A stretch of 64,000 bases of DNA from Dichetophora obliterata (lineage: Eukaryota > Arthropoda > Insecta > Diptera > Sciomyzidae). The notes under the pieces were generated by a model. That model was not told where the DNA came from, did no database searches, and saw only the letters and a program-made list of their open reading frames with translations. This document shows, piece after piece, positions 10,528 through 20,133 of the stretch. Both the position numbers and the translations under genes were made by a program. Position 1 is the stretch's first letter. Every line of letters begins with the position of its first letter. Location: contig OY986439.1 of assembly GCA_963920525.1 (NCBI GenBank), forward strand, positions 21,728,819-21,792,818, read 5' to 3'.

Positions 10528-12019
10528 CTAGCTGAAACCCGCCGCGTTGCTGCCACGCTCCCTTGCATGTGTAAATTTAGGTCGAATACTGAATTGCGAT
10601 GCTGTGCGACCTATAAGTCTTAAGCTGCTACATATCCCAAATTTGGGTTGTATGGGAGGTGCAACGCCCCCTTGATCAACGCCCATTATATGTGATCAAT
10701 GAAACTGAATGTGTAAATTAAGGCCAAATACAGAATTCCGACGCTGTGCGACCTATAACTCCAATGCAATTCGATATCGCAAATTAAATCGTCAAATAAG
10801 AGGTCCCTTGGCAAACGCCCATAAAATTTAATCAATAAAATGGCATGTGTATATTTAGGTCGAATACTGAGTTCCGACGCTGTGCGACAAATAACTCAGA
10901 ATCTATTCGATTGCGCAAATTTGGGTTGTATGGGAGGTGTCACTCTCCCTTGTCCAACACCCAAAAAATGTTACCAATGAAAGTGCATGTGTAAATTCGG
11001 ATCGAATACTGAATTCCGACGCTGTGCGACCTATAATTTCAAAGCTATTCGATAGCACAAATCTGGGTTGTATGGGAGATGCCAGTCCCCCTTTTCCTAC
11101 GCCCATAAAATGTTATTAATGAAACTGCATGTATGAATTGAGGTCGAATACTGAATTCTGACGCTGTGTTACCCATAACTTTAAAGCTATTCCATTTTGC
11201 ATGTTTGGGTTGTACTTGTCCATCGCCATAAAATGTTTTTAGTAAAACTGCATGTGTAAATTTAGCTCGATTACTGAATTTCGATGATGTGCGACCTATA
11301 ACTTCAAAGCTATTCGATAGCACAAATTTTGGTTGCATGGGGGGAGGTGAAACTCCACCGTTTCCAACGCCCATAAAATGTTATTAATGAAACTGCATGC
11401 ATAAATTGATGTCAAATACTGAATTCCGATGCTGTGTGACCTGTAACTCCAAAACTATTCGATATCGCAAGTTTTGGTTGTATCGGAGGTTCCATCCCCC
11501 CTTGTTTAACTCCCATAAAATGTCATCAGTTGAACGACATGTGTAAATTGTGGTTGAATATCGAATTTCGAGGCTGTGCGACCCATGACTCCAAAGCAAT
11601 TTGATATCGCGAATTTTTTATATATTTGTGGGCGGTAAAAGGGGTGTGGCAATTTTTTCTCAAACCACTCGTACTCGAAATAAATCCAGTACCAGTAATT
11701 TCGAAGTCTGTTTATCTTTTCTTAAAAGTAGGCGTAGCTATAGTGGGACCACGCCCATTTTAAGTATAGTTACCGATAGTTATCATACGAACTTAATTAC
11801 CAAATTTTAGTTTAATACGACAAAAACTGTCTTAAATACAGCGTTTTTATTGATTTGTGGGCAGTAAAAGGCGGTGTGGCAAATTTTATGTGGAAAATGC
11901 CTATCTTGTTCGCGTAAGTGCAAGCAATAAGTTGACAAAGTTTTATCGCAATCGAATGAACGGTATTGCAGCCCATAGCGAACGAAGAAACACACATACA
12001 TTCATTTGTATATATTAGA
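10528..12019 (-). mobile_element. Helitron-like element (copy 2)
   Basis: On the minus strand it begins TCTAATATATACAAATG after an A (12020) and ends CGGGTTTCAGCTAG before a T (10527), the same terminal signature as copy 1. The body contains about seven units of the same 140-bp repeat (10560-11610, anchored on 'cataaaatgt' and 'tgtgcgacctataac'), then 'tttgtgggcggtaaaagggg' units toward the 5' end. It is 1.49 kb against 3.54 kb for copy 1 and lacks the 300-bp direct repeat. No Rep/helicase gene is present, so it would be non-autonomous. Confidence 0.55.
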
Positions 12020-12180
12020 TGATGTTCGTAAACAAAAATAAATCAATTCGTATATAAAAAATAATTTTCGTAAATTTCTCATACGAATGACTTTGCAATT
12101 TCTTGCATTACATTCGTAGTATTTACTTTTATTTATTAATAGAAACAATTCATTCGAATTTTTAGTAGAATATACGAATT
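12020..12180. repeat. ATTCGTA-rich segment (continues the segment at 10370-10500)
   Basis: ATTCGTA or its complement recurs every 10-50 bases both left (10374-10480) and right (12025-12180) of the Helitron-like insertion. The insertion appears to have split one motif-dense region. No function is assigned. Confidence 0.45.
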
Positions 12181-12264
12181 ATTAGTTGAGTTCAAAAAAT
12201 TGAAAATTGAAATTGTTCAGCCTTGTTTGTCGAACATCTACAGAACATAAGGAACTGTATGAAT

Positions 12265-12345
12265 GTAAAGTGACTGTAGCCTACTAGTAGAGTGCGTTGC
12301 CCGTAAGCTAAAGAGCCGAGGTTCAAACCCATCTCAGACAGAATA
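12265..12345 (+). repeat. tRNA-derived SINE-like module, copy 2
   Basis: The A-box-like block lies around TAGTAGAGTGCGT and the B-box GAGGTTCAAACCC follows about 40 nt later, then CTCAGACAGAA and a T-run. It shares three blocks with the minus-strand copy at 2513-2592. The ends do not form a tRNA acceptor stem, so it is not a functional tRNA. Confidence 0.6.
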
Positions 12346-12429
12346 TTTTTTTTTTCGTTATAAGATATTATAATCATTCGTATACGTAACAAATGTTTTC
12401 GTTCAATATACATTTGTATACATCTACAT

Positions 12430-12738
12430 TAGGGCGGGTCAAATTCTGGCTCAGCGAAATTCGTAAAATACATGTAATTTCAAGACTTTTTCTCCACTAC
12501 AGCATATACAAATTCTGAAAAAAAGCTGTGCGGACTTTCGTAAATAGATTCATACACATACATTCATACATTCATATTTTATAATTGAGAACAAAATCTA
12601 TTTACGAAAGTCCGCACAGCTTTTTTTCAGAATTTGTATATGCTGTAGTGGAGAAAAAGTCTTGAAATTACATGTATTTTACGAATTTCGCTGAGCCAGA
12701 CCTCCAAAAAATTCGTCCATACAAATTGACCCGGCCTA
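12430..12738. mobile_element. Palindromic hAT-like MITE with a perfect 105-bp hairpin
   Basis: The element starts TAGGGCGGGTCAAATT and ends with the imperfect complement AATTGACCCGGCCTA. It is flanked by the 8-bp duplication atctacat (12422-12429 and 12739-12746). Inside, 12446-12550 and 12595-12699 are perfect reverse complements over 105 bases, separated by a 44-bp loop of cattcata-like repeats. The right side carries about 23 extra bases between arm and terminus. The 8-bp TSD and TAGGG end suggest hAT, but no transposase is present. Confidence 0.85.
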
Positions 12739-12770
12739 ATCTACATACTTAAAAATTTGTATAGAATTTT

Positions 12771-12962
12771 TACACCGATCCGTGTTCCAGGGAGTCCTAC
12801 ACCGTGTCAAAGTGCTAGAATTTTATATCCGAAAGATCATATTTTTTTCACACCGATTGGTGTAAAAAAGTAAACATCAGATAGGATATTTGTTTTGTAC
12901 CCTGTTAGGTGTTTACTTATAATACGCCAAATGATAATTTTATTTAACACCGAACGGTGTAA
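12771..12962. repeat. Three copies of a 14-bp palindromic motif (ACACCGNNYGGTGT-type)
   Basis: ACACCGATCCGTGT (about 12771), ACACCGATTGGTGT (about 12850) and ACACCGAACGGTGT (about 12947) are spaced 80-97 bp apart in AT-rich sequence. Each is a dyad with a 2-bp centre. They look like diverged repeat units or binding-site-like dyads. No gene lies next to them. Confidence 0.5.
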
Positions 12963-13249
12963 TTTTTAACCATTCGAAAGGATTTTTTTTACAATTTTTT
13001 ATTAAATTGTAATTAAATTTATTAATCGTCAAATGAAATAAGCCGCAAAAAACTTTGATTAGGGCTCATTTCATTGGGCCTTATTTTATAATGGAGTAAG
13101 AACCAAACACAAAATAATATTTCCAAAAAATAATGAAATTGTTCCCAAAAAGTAAAATTTGATTCTTTAATCAAGATTAACCAAATTAACATGAACAAAT
13201 TAAATTGGGAAATTTTAATTTTTAATCTGTTTATCAATGAGAATATGAT

Positions 13250-14402
13250 TTCAATATTGCTCTTCTTCTTTGCCTTTCATACCATAAGATGCATACTGCA
13301 TTGCTGCTACGGCAGTTTATTTGGCAGACATGCCGGCCTAGGACATGCTTATACAAAAAAGATCTAAGTTGGTGTGGAGGCGAGCATGTCTCCTGTCCTT
13401 CCGAGGCATGTTGCCGGCAGATATACAGCAGGGATGCTTTTCCAACTGGGTAGTAAAAATCTGCTTCCCAGTGGGCATTTTAGCTAGCGATACGCAAAAG
13501 AATGCATGCTAGTAGTGCTCTTATTGGCGTCAATATACCTTCCATGATCGCTGCATTGATGAGTGCTTCTGTAAGGCCTACGTTTTGAAGGTTTGGAGTC
13601 TTTTCCTGTTATTTTATATAAAAAAAATTTTTAAAAAAATTTTTAAAAAATTATATATGATTATATCAATTAAAAAAATCAAATCTTTAAGAAAAAACAA
13701 AAAAAAATTATTTTTTTTTGTCCGCGTTGGGACGCGAACCCAGGTCTCCGAAATCTAACACATTGCATATCACATTATATGAAAACTTTTATATGGAAAA
13801 ATTCTAAGTCTTTTCTATTATTTTTATATGAAGAAATTTACAAAAAAATTCCAAAAAAATTTTTAAATGGACAGAAAAATTTGTAAAAAAATGTAAATTT
13901 TAAAAAAATACAAAAAAAATTTTTTTTTTGGGCCGAGCTGGGTTGCGAACCCGCGCTCCCGAAAACTTACTTTCATTTGTAATGATGCAAAATAAGCTGA
14001 AGTTTATTAACAACTGAGGTGGACGAGTGGGTTAGATGCCAAGCCGCCAGCTGAGAAGACGCTGGTTCAAATCTGGAATTTGTCAAAAGTTTTTTTATTT
14101 CAAGTTTATTTATATTGCTTTTCTTTCTAATGTACATTTTAAAGAAGGGCTTCTAGCAGGCTTCTTTAGAGTCGCGAAAGCGGAAGGCCTAGAAAATTTT
14201 CTCGTTTCATATAAAAAAGCTTATGGGCTTGGAAACGAGCACGGAAGGTCTAAGAAATCCATATGATGGCCTGCTAGAAGCGCTTCAAAAACCTGCTTTT
14301 GCCCACTGGGTTGATACTCGCACGCATACACACACAGTGATTTTACTGTTATGTGACGGTTTCTACCAAATCACACTACTCGCACGCTGCGTGAAGGAGC
14401 TT
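13250..14402 (+). mobile_element. Composite repeat with tRNA-like modules (copy A)
   Basis: This is the same repeat as the large block at 53035-57810 but in opposite orientation. Shared parts include the block at 13500-13600 with ATTGGCGTCAATATACCTTC and GCTGCATTGATGAGT (inverted at 54020-54090 and 54800-54880), AT-rich spacers with minus-strand GGTTCG B-box modules at 13721-13752 and 13931-13965, a fuller tRNA-like module at 14017-14080 (TGGACGAGTGGGTTAGATG ... GGTTCAAATC), and a right end at 14350-14402 containing TGACGGTTTCTACCAAATCA. Partial copies of that end occur at about 46130-46170 and 21957-22060. The left edge is not precise and no protein is encoded. I cannot match it to a named family. 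Confidence 0.65.
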
Positions 14403-16277
14403 AGTTCCAAAAATTAGTTAAAAAAACAAAAATCCGACTACTAAAAAGCACGCTCTAAAAAGTATGAAACAAGAAAATTTTCTCCTCTGAAATTGTTTTG
14501 TACAAACTATTTAATATTTTTTGTTTATGAAACATACAAATTACAAGTAATATATTTTATTGTATTTAATACTAATTCATAGTGATGTTTAGATGATGTT
14601 TAGTGGTCGTAACTGAAAAACATATCAAAAAATAATATATTTTTTTTTGTGTGTAAATTATATAGTTAGAACATGATCATCGCTTTAATCTATCTTTAAG
14701 CTTAAATTAAATAAATATTCTTGTAAATATGTCAAAAGTGTTTATGTTTAAAATTAGTTTTTTGCCTGCCCATTGAAGAAGTTGCCGGCTCACCTAAAGT
14801 GATGGTGATCTACACTCAGCTACTTGTTTGGCCAACCTGTCTCAAAAACTGTGACTCTTAACAGCTAGTTTCATTCAGCTTATTTCTTCTCAATTTATTG
14901 TTGTTGTTCTAATATGCCGCATAGCACATGACGTTTGTAGGGGGGCTGGGGACTCGTTGTAACAGGGATAAGTAGTAACAAACAGATTATTCAGTATTTT
15001 AGAAATATTTTTTTAAGCAATAGCTGCGTTCCATTCGCTTTAAAATAATCCACATAATTTTTTTTTATATGAAAAGCAAAAACAAAAATAATAATCCTAT
15101 ACCTAACAAATAGGATTATTTTTTCTGTCCATAGCATTTTCTTAACTGCAACATTTTTTTATTCCATTATACGTAATTTTTGTTATTTAAAAAGAATATA
15201 CTAAAAAAAATATAATAAAAAAAAACTAAGTTGGACTTATCAGGTGAGATCGTTAGGAACGGATTTGACATTTTTGGAGGTCCCACAAGTGTTGTCTCCT
15301 TATGTCTCTTACAACTCAATGACTCCTTATGCATTGAGCAAGACTTGAAATCAAGAATAAGAGTTCGAAGGACAAATAGTGGTGAGTTTACGTGAGCTTT
15401 GGAGACGAAAGGGAAAGATTAAACTTGCTCTGTACTGGCAAGTTTTTGTACTAAAAAATTCTTGATTTTAAGTCTTGCCCAATGTATAAGTGATCAAACT
15501 AAAATTATAAGAGGTGAAATATCAATTTCCTTTTCCTTGACATTTTTGCGACAAATTGGGGCCCAACGAGCCCATTTAATTTAAATCCACCGCGAAAAAC
15601 CAAAAACATTTAATATTTTTATCGACAAGGCTTGTTAGTTAAATCAAATTAAAACAAGCCAAAACGCTCTCACAACATATAAATGGATCATTACTAATGA
15701 TTTAGGTGAGTAAAAGAAGCACTTTGTTAGAATTTGAAAGATATAAATTGAATGAAACAAAAAAAGTCCATTTGTTTGCATTTAAGACGAAAGTTCATGA
15801 GTAAAAAAAAAAAATAGTGACAGGTAGTTAATTTCTTAGACATTATTAAATGCCCTTTATGATGATGTAATGCTGATAGCTCGCAGATTTTTCTATGATT
15901 TTTGGGAATTTTTTGAACATAAATAAAACATAAAAAATGAGTAAAGAACTTAGTTTCGTCTTCAAAAACACCATTAAATATCACACCTACGAAAAACAAA
16001 TTACACGGACTGTCTTACCTGTTTAATTGTCTGTGAAAAGAAAAAAAAAATTAACTACTTGTATAATTTTTTAAAAAAGTTAGAGGGAAAACGTTGTTTG
16101 AGCTACTTTCAAGCAATTTTAAGGCTGTTTTTGAGGATTTAGATGAAAACCGGATGGCTATTTTCCACTAACGATACCAATCTTTCAATGCAGATCTTAT
16201 TTTTCAACCTCATTCTATTAGAAAATGCTGGTGGACCGAAAAAAGACCACCTTTGCTTTTTTGGGTGATCTACTATA
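14403..16277. other. Unassigned AT-rich sequence with an imperfect hairpin at 15326-15488
   Basis: No coding sequence is supported. Bases 15326-15358 and 15457-15488 are inverted copies of about 32 bp (core CAAGACTTGAAATCAAGAAT) around a loop of about 100 bp. A smaller palindrome, AATAATCCTAT with its complement, lies at 15089-15121. Confidence 0.5.
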
Positions 16278-17304
16278 CACTCAGAAAAAAATTTCCAGAA
16301 AATCTAGAAGAATAGCACCCAATCGTTAGAAAATCGGGATTCATTTAGCGCCATGGCTGATTTTCTAAAAATGAAGTAAATATTTTTCGTTAAAATTGAC
16401 ACCAGAAGTGTAAAATAGTTCAGAAAATTTATCCAATCATTTACAAACGTTGAAGAAACTTATCCCAGTTATGTTGAAATCTTCTGACATTTGTGTAAGT
16501 ATTTCTACCGTTTATTTATTATCGGCTACAACTAAGAGAAAGATTTTCTCTGAAAATAAGAAATTTTCTACTGCTTATTTATCATCGGCTATAACTAAGA
16601 GAAACATTTTCTTCGAATCCCTGGAAAAATTTTTTAAGATTTCAAACAGCATCCCGTGAGAATTATTATTTTTATACGGACAAAAAACTGAAAACATTAT
16701 TATTATTAACATTAAATTATACTGAAAAACTACCACTATCCGGAGACTTGAACCTCGGCCGCGCGAGTGTAAGTCCATCAGCTTATCCATTCGACCATCA
16801 CAGTTGTTAAACAATCTTCGCTTAATTTGCTTCATTTCGAAGCGTTCGCTTTGTAAGTAATTTCAAAGCATTTTTCCTAGAAATATAAGAAAAGCATCCT
16901 TAAAATAAATCACTTGTGTACAAAAAAAGAAAAAACTTACATGTATTTCTATGAAATATCCAAGTTTTGTAGCATATATTTCTCCAAATTTAAGAAATCA
17001 TGCTGTAGAATTTTGCAAGCGGACTTGATATCAATACAGTTTTTCTTCAAATTATTTCTGCTTTTATTCAATTTTTGGAAATTTGGCTTTTATCATACCT
17101 TCATTTCTTTTATTTAAGTCAAAACTTGTCTTCAAAACTAAGAAGATATTTTGATAACGTTGCAACGAATTCAAGACGTGAGATCATTACATCATGTAAA
17201 AATTCTCTACATTAAGGAGAAACCTCTATAGAATATAGAGAAACCTATGCTTATGAATTGATGAAACAGTTTCTTAATTAAAGGGAAGCATATTTTTTTG
17301 AGTG
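16278..17304. mobile_element. TA-flanked TIR element with CACTCA ends
   Basis: The ends CACTCAGAAAAAAA and the complement of CACTCAAAAAAAT are each directly flanked by TA (16276-16277 and 17305-17306), as for Tc1/mariner-type insertion. No transposase was recognised. The interior carries a tRNA-like module at about 16735-16808. The element 47741-49004 also has CACTCA ends with TA duplication. The short TIRs are A-rich beyond six bases, so the call is moderate. Confidence 0.55.
16735..16808 (-). repeat. tRNA-like module
   Basis: On the minus strand an A-box-like TGGTCGAATGGATAAG is followed by GAGGTTCAAGTCTCC, a B-box match. Its look is that of a leucine/serine-type tRNA, but I could not fold a clean acceptor stem. 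It is more likely a tRNA pseudogene or SINE head than an active gene. Confidence 0.5.
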
Positions 17305-17610
17305 TATGGTATGAGCAATTTCACACATAGTCAAATTTCGATCTTCACAAAAAATATCATGAACTTGCTCAATGTTTTTTGATGCTGTTGCACTTTTTGG
17401 ACCTCAACAACGTGGCTTATCTGCAACGCTTGTACGACCATGGTCTAACTCTAAAACCCATTAATGCACAGTTAAAAATGAAAGAGCAGATTGCTTTAAT
17501 ATTTTCACCTTTTACATATGAATCTCTGTTGCTGATAAGCCTCCAAAGCAAACAATTTTATCACTGCAAGATATTCGGTTTTTTCCATTGCAAAAAAAAA
17601 CACTGGCACG

Positions 17611-18621
17611 CATTGGCTAGCAAGCGGGGGGGAAAGGGGAGTTGCCCCCGCTTATTTAGTTAGATAAAAAATTTGAAAGAAAACTTCAAAATTTATTAAA
17701 AAAATCAGTTTTTTTACAACGATAATATTTTTTTATTGTATATTTTGCTCTTCTTTCTCTCTTCTTCATAAGCATGCTTTCGGATAACCATTTTCTTTCT
17801 CTGTGTTTGCAAAAAGATACAACAAAATGTAGAGTTCCTACTGTAATTCCACCACATTAGTTAAAAGCACCCTTAAGTATGTAGCTTAACGCTTCTTAAT
17901 TTCTTAATGCTTCTTAAACTAGATCTTTATGCAGATGACTTTGATGTGAGCGAGCTCCACGTGCAATTTAAATTGCTAAAGCAATTGCCTGGCCAAACGC
18001 TTTCGAATTATAGTGGCATTGTATCTCAATTTGAAAAAAAATTCGGATACTGTAAAAAAATTATTAAATGAAGTTGGAAAAACTTGTTGCTTTGGTTATG
18101 GCTGTGCCTGCATCAGCAGCTTCATCTGAGCGTTCTTTTAGTGCACTAAGACGACTTAAAACGTATCTTTGAGCAACTATGACACAGAAACGACTCACTC
18201 ATGCGGCACTTATTCACATTCACAAAGATAAATCCGAAGAACTGAATTCGATGGAGGTGGTGAAAGATTTTATTTCTCGCAAGGACAGAAAAAAAGATTT
18301 TGGAAGAATTTAAATTGATATAACTTTTTGTACCTTATTTCATTTTAACCATGTAAGCAACAATTATTTCTTACATTTTCATACAACCATATGAAAGATG
18401 CTTTAAAAAATGATCTCTAATATCGAAATTGGAAAAACTTTTAAAAATAATGAAATTTGAATATTTTTTTTTAGTTTTATTTTTGTTTTACATTGAAACT
18501 AAAATAAAAAATTTGTTTAAACATATTCATGTTTATTTTAAGAATTTTTGGTGATTTTTTTTGCACTCCCATTTGTACTGCCCTCCCCACCCCCAGATGA
18601 AACTAGCTTGAGACGCCCTTG
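17611..18621 (+). mobile_element. hAT element, family with CATTGGC...AGCAAGC ends, copy 1
   Basis: The left end CATTGGCTAGCAAGCGGGGG and right end (inverse, CAAGGGCGTCTCAAGC) bracket about 1.0 kb. The flanks 17603-17610 (ctggcacg) and 18622-18629 (ctgacacg) are an 8-bp duplication with one mismatch. The interior keeps the C-terminal part of a ZMYM1-like transposase. The same family recurs at 60908-61768, with collinear non-coding parts (for example CATAAGCATGCTTTCGGATA). Confidence 0.85.
17916..18312 (+). pseudogene. ZMYM1-like hAT transposase, C-terminal remnant
   Basis: The frame from about 17916 reads LYADDFDVSELHVQFKLLK. The hAT dimerisation domain then follows, with VPASAASSERSFSALRRLK, MTQKRLTHAALIHIHKD and VVKDFISRKDRKKDFGRI. 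Compared with the copy at 61156-61437 there is one extra A in an A-run near 18075, a frameshift, and a TGA in place of a CGA arginine codon near 18171. The protein is dead. The domain normally mediates multimerisation and completes the RNase H-like fold of hAT transposases. Confidence 0.9.
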
Positions 18622-18847
18622 CTGACACGCCAACTTCAAATGGCTTATAAACAAAAAATTAATTGACAAATTGAGATAAAACTGTTGTTTTGTTCAAATG
18701 AAAGATGGAATATTAAAATGGCGTAAAATTCTTTTAATTCTTCTACTGTTTTATAAGTGTCGCTTTCAATACTTTTCTACCAGCCTGTATATTTTAAAAA
18801 TTGTGAATTGGCATTTTAAATTTCAATAATAATCTAAGAATGATATA

Positions 18848-20133
18848 CAGGGTCCGCCAAATAACTTTTTTTTTTGAAAATTCTATAAAAAAAACTACTG
18901 GATATTTTCTCAAATTTCTTTTTTTATTTGAAAGAACAATCCTTCCGGTTAATAATGAAAAATAATTTCATTCAAATGGCTGGCTCGACTGGCCATGCAG
19001 TAGCCTACACGATCGGTCCAATTTTTAAGCACATTATCGATTGTGTGCAGCTGTATTTCACCAATGACTTCACGAATATTGTCCTTTAAAGCGTCAATTG
19101 TCTCTGGCTTGTCGAAGTAACACTTATCTTTGAGGGCACCCCACAAATAATAGTTCAACGGTGTCAAATCGCAGCTCCGAGGTGGCCAAACGACATCAGC
19201 TCTGCGGCTGATAATGCGATCTTCAAAAACAGGGCGCAAAACATCGAGTGTAGCTTCGCCTGTGTGGCACGTAGCGCCGTCCTGTTGAAACCAAATGTTG
19301 CCAATATCCGCCTCTTCAATTTTTGTGAACAAAAATTCGTTCAACAAGGCCCGATAACGATCGCCATTGACTGTAACGGCCACTCCTTGCTCAGGCCCAA
19401 TTATGCCTCTGGACCAAAATCCGCACCAAACAGTGACTCGTTTTGGGTGCAGCGGCTTTTCAATGTATGCGTGCGGGTTTTCTGTGCCCCAAATGCGACA
19501 ATTTTGCTTGTTTACATACCCGCCATGATCAAAATGAGCTTCATCTGAAAAGATGATTTTTTTTGGCAAAATCGGCATCTTCTGTAAGTCGATTGCAGGC
19601 CCACTTAGCGAAGCGAAAACGCATTGGATGGTCAGTTGGCTTCAACTCCTGAACCAATTGGACTTTGTATGGCGTCATACCAAGGTTTTTATGCAAAATT
19701 CGTCTCAATGATGTCTCCGAAATGTTCAATTGTTGAAAACGACGGTGAATTGATGTTGATGGCGCTTCACGCACACTTTCTGCCACAGCAGCAATATTCT
19801 CGGGTGTACGTACTGCTTTTGGCTTTTCACGCTTTAGTTTATCGATGAGGATGCCAGTTTCTTTCACTTTTTTCACAAGATAACGAACATACGGAGCTGA
19901 CGGTGCTTCTCTTCTTCCAAAATCCGTACGCAATTTTCGCACACATTCTGCAACATTACCATGATTTTCAAAGTAATGTCACAATATTTCCCAGCGTTGT
20001 TCAAGCGTATACACAACCATATTCATTTAGCGGAAGGATAAAACTAATTATCTGTCAAATCAAACATGAGCTAAGTTTTACCATTCACGAAATAAGCACT
20101 AGTTGAAAAAAAAACGTTAGTTGGCGGACCCTG
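18848..20133 (-). mobile_element. DD41D (rosa-like) mariner element, copy 1
   Basis: The element has ends CAGGGTCCGCCAAATAAC and, inverted, CAGGGTCCGCCAACTAAC, each followed by a T-run. It is flanked by TA duplications at 18846-18847 and 20134-20135. It is 1286 bp, typical of mariner, with one transposase gene on the minus strand. Copy 2 at 55403-56699 looks about 95% identical by eye. Confidence 0.95.
18949..20020 (-). pseudogene. DD41D mariner transposase, inactivated (copy 1)
   Basis: Reading starts at 20020 (MVVYTLEQRWEIL) and ends at the stop at 18949-18951. The N-terminal helix-turn-helix region is followed by the DDE domain with SDEAHF, YVNKQNCRIWG, TVWCGFWSRGIIG, WFQQDGATCH and WPPRSCDLTPLNYYLWG. 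In copy 2 there are 41 residues between the second and third catalytic Asp, defining DD41D. Here the third catalytic residue is Asn (codon 19153-19155, AAC) instead of Asp. Other defects are a TGA for CGA nonsense codon near the N-terminus (about 19980), one extra T in the T-run at about 19557 (frameshift), and a 15-bp deletion after RGIIG relative to copy 2. The enzyme would have cut and pasted the element at TA sites; it is non-functional. Confidence 0.95.

Noticed and set aside
16090..17600. A host or P-element gene split by the TA-flanked element
   Set aside because: Short open stretches exist on both sides of 16278-17304, but I could not recognise any protein family or a frame that joins across the insertion.
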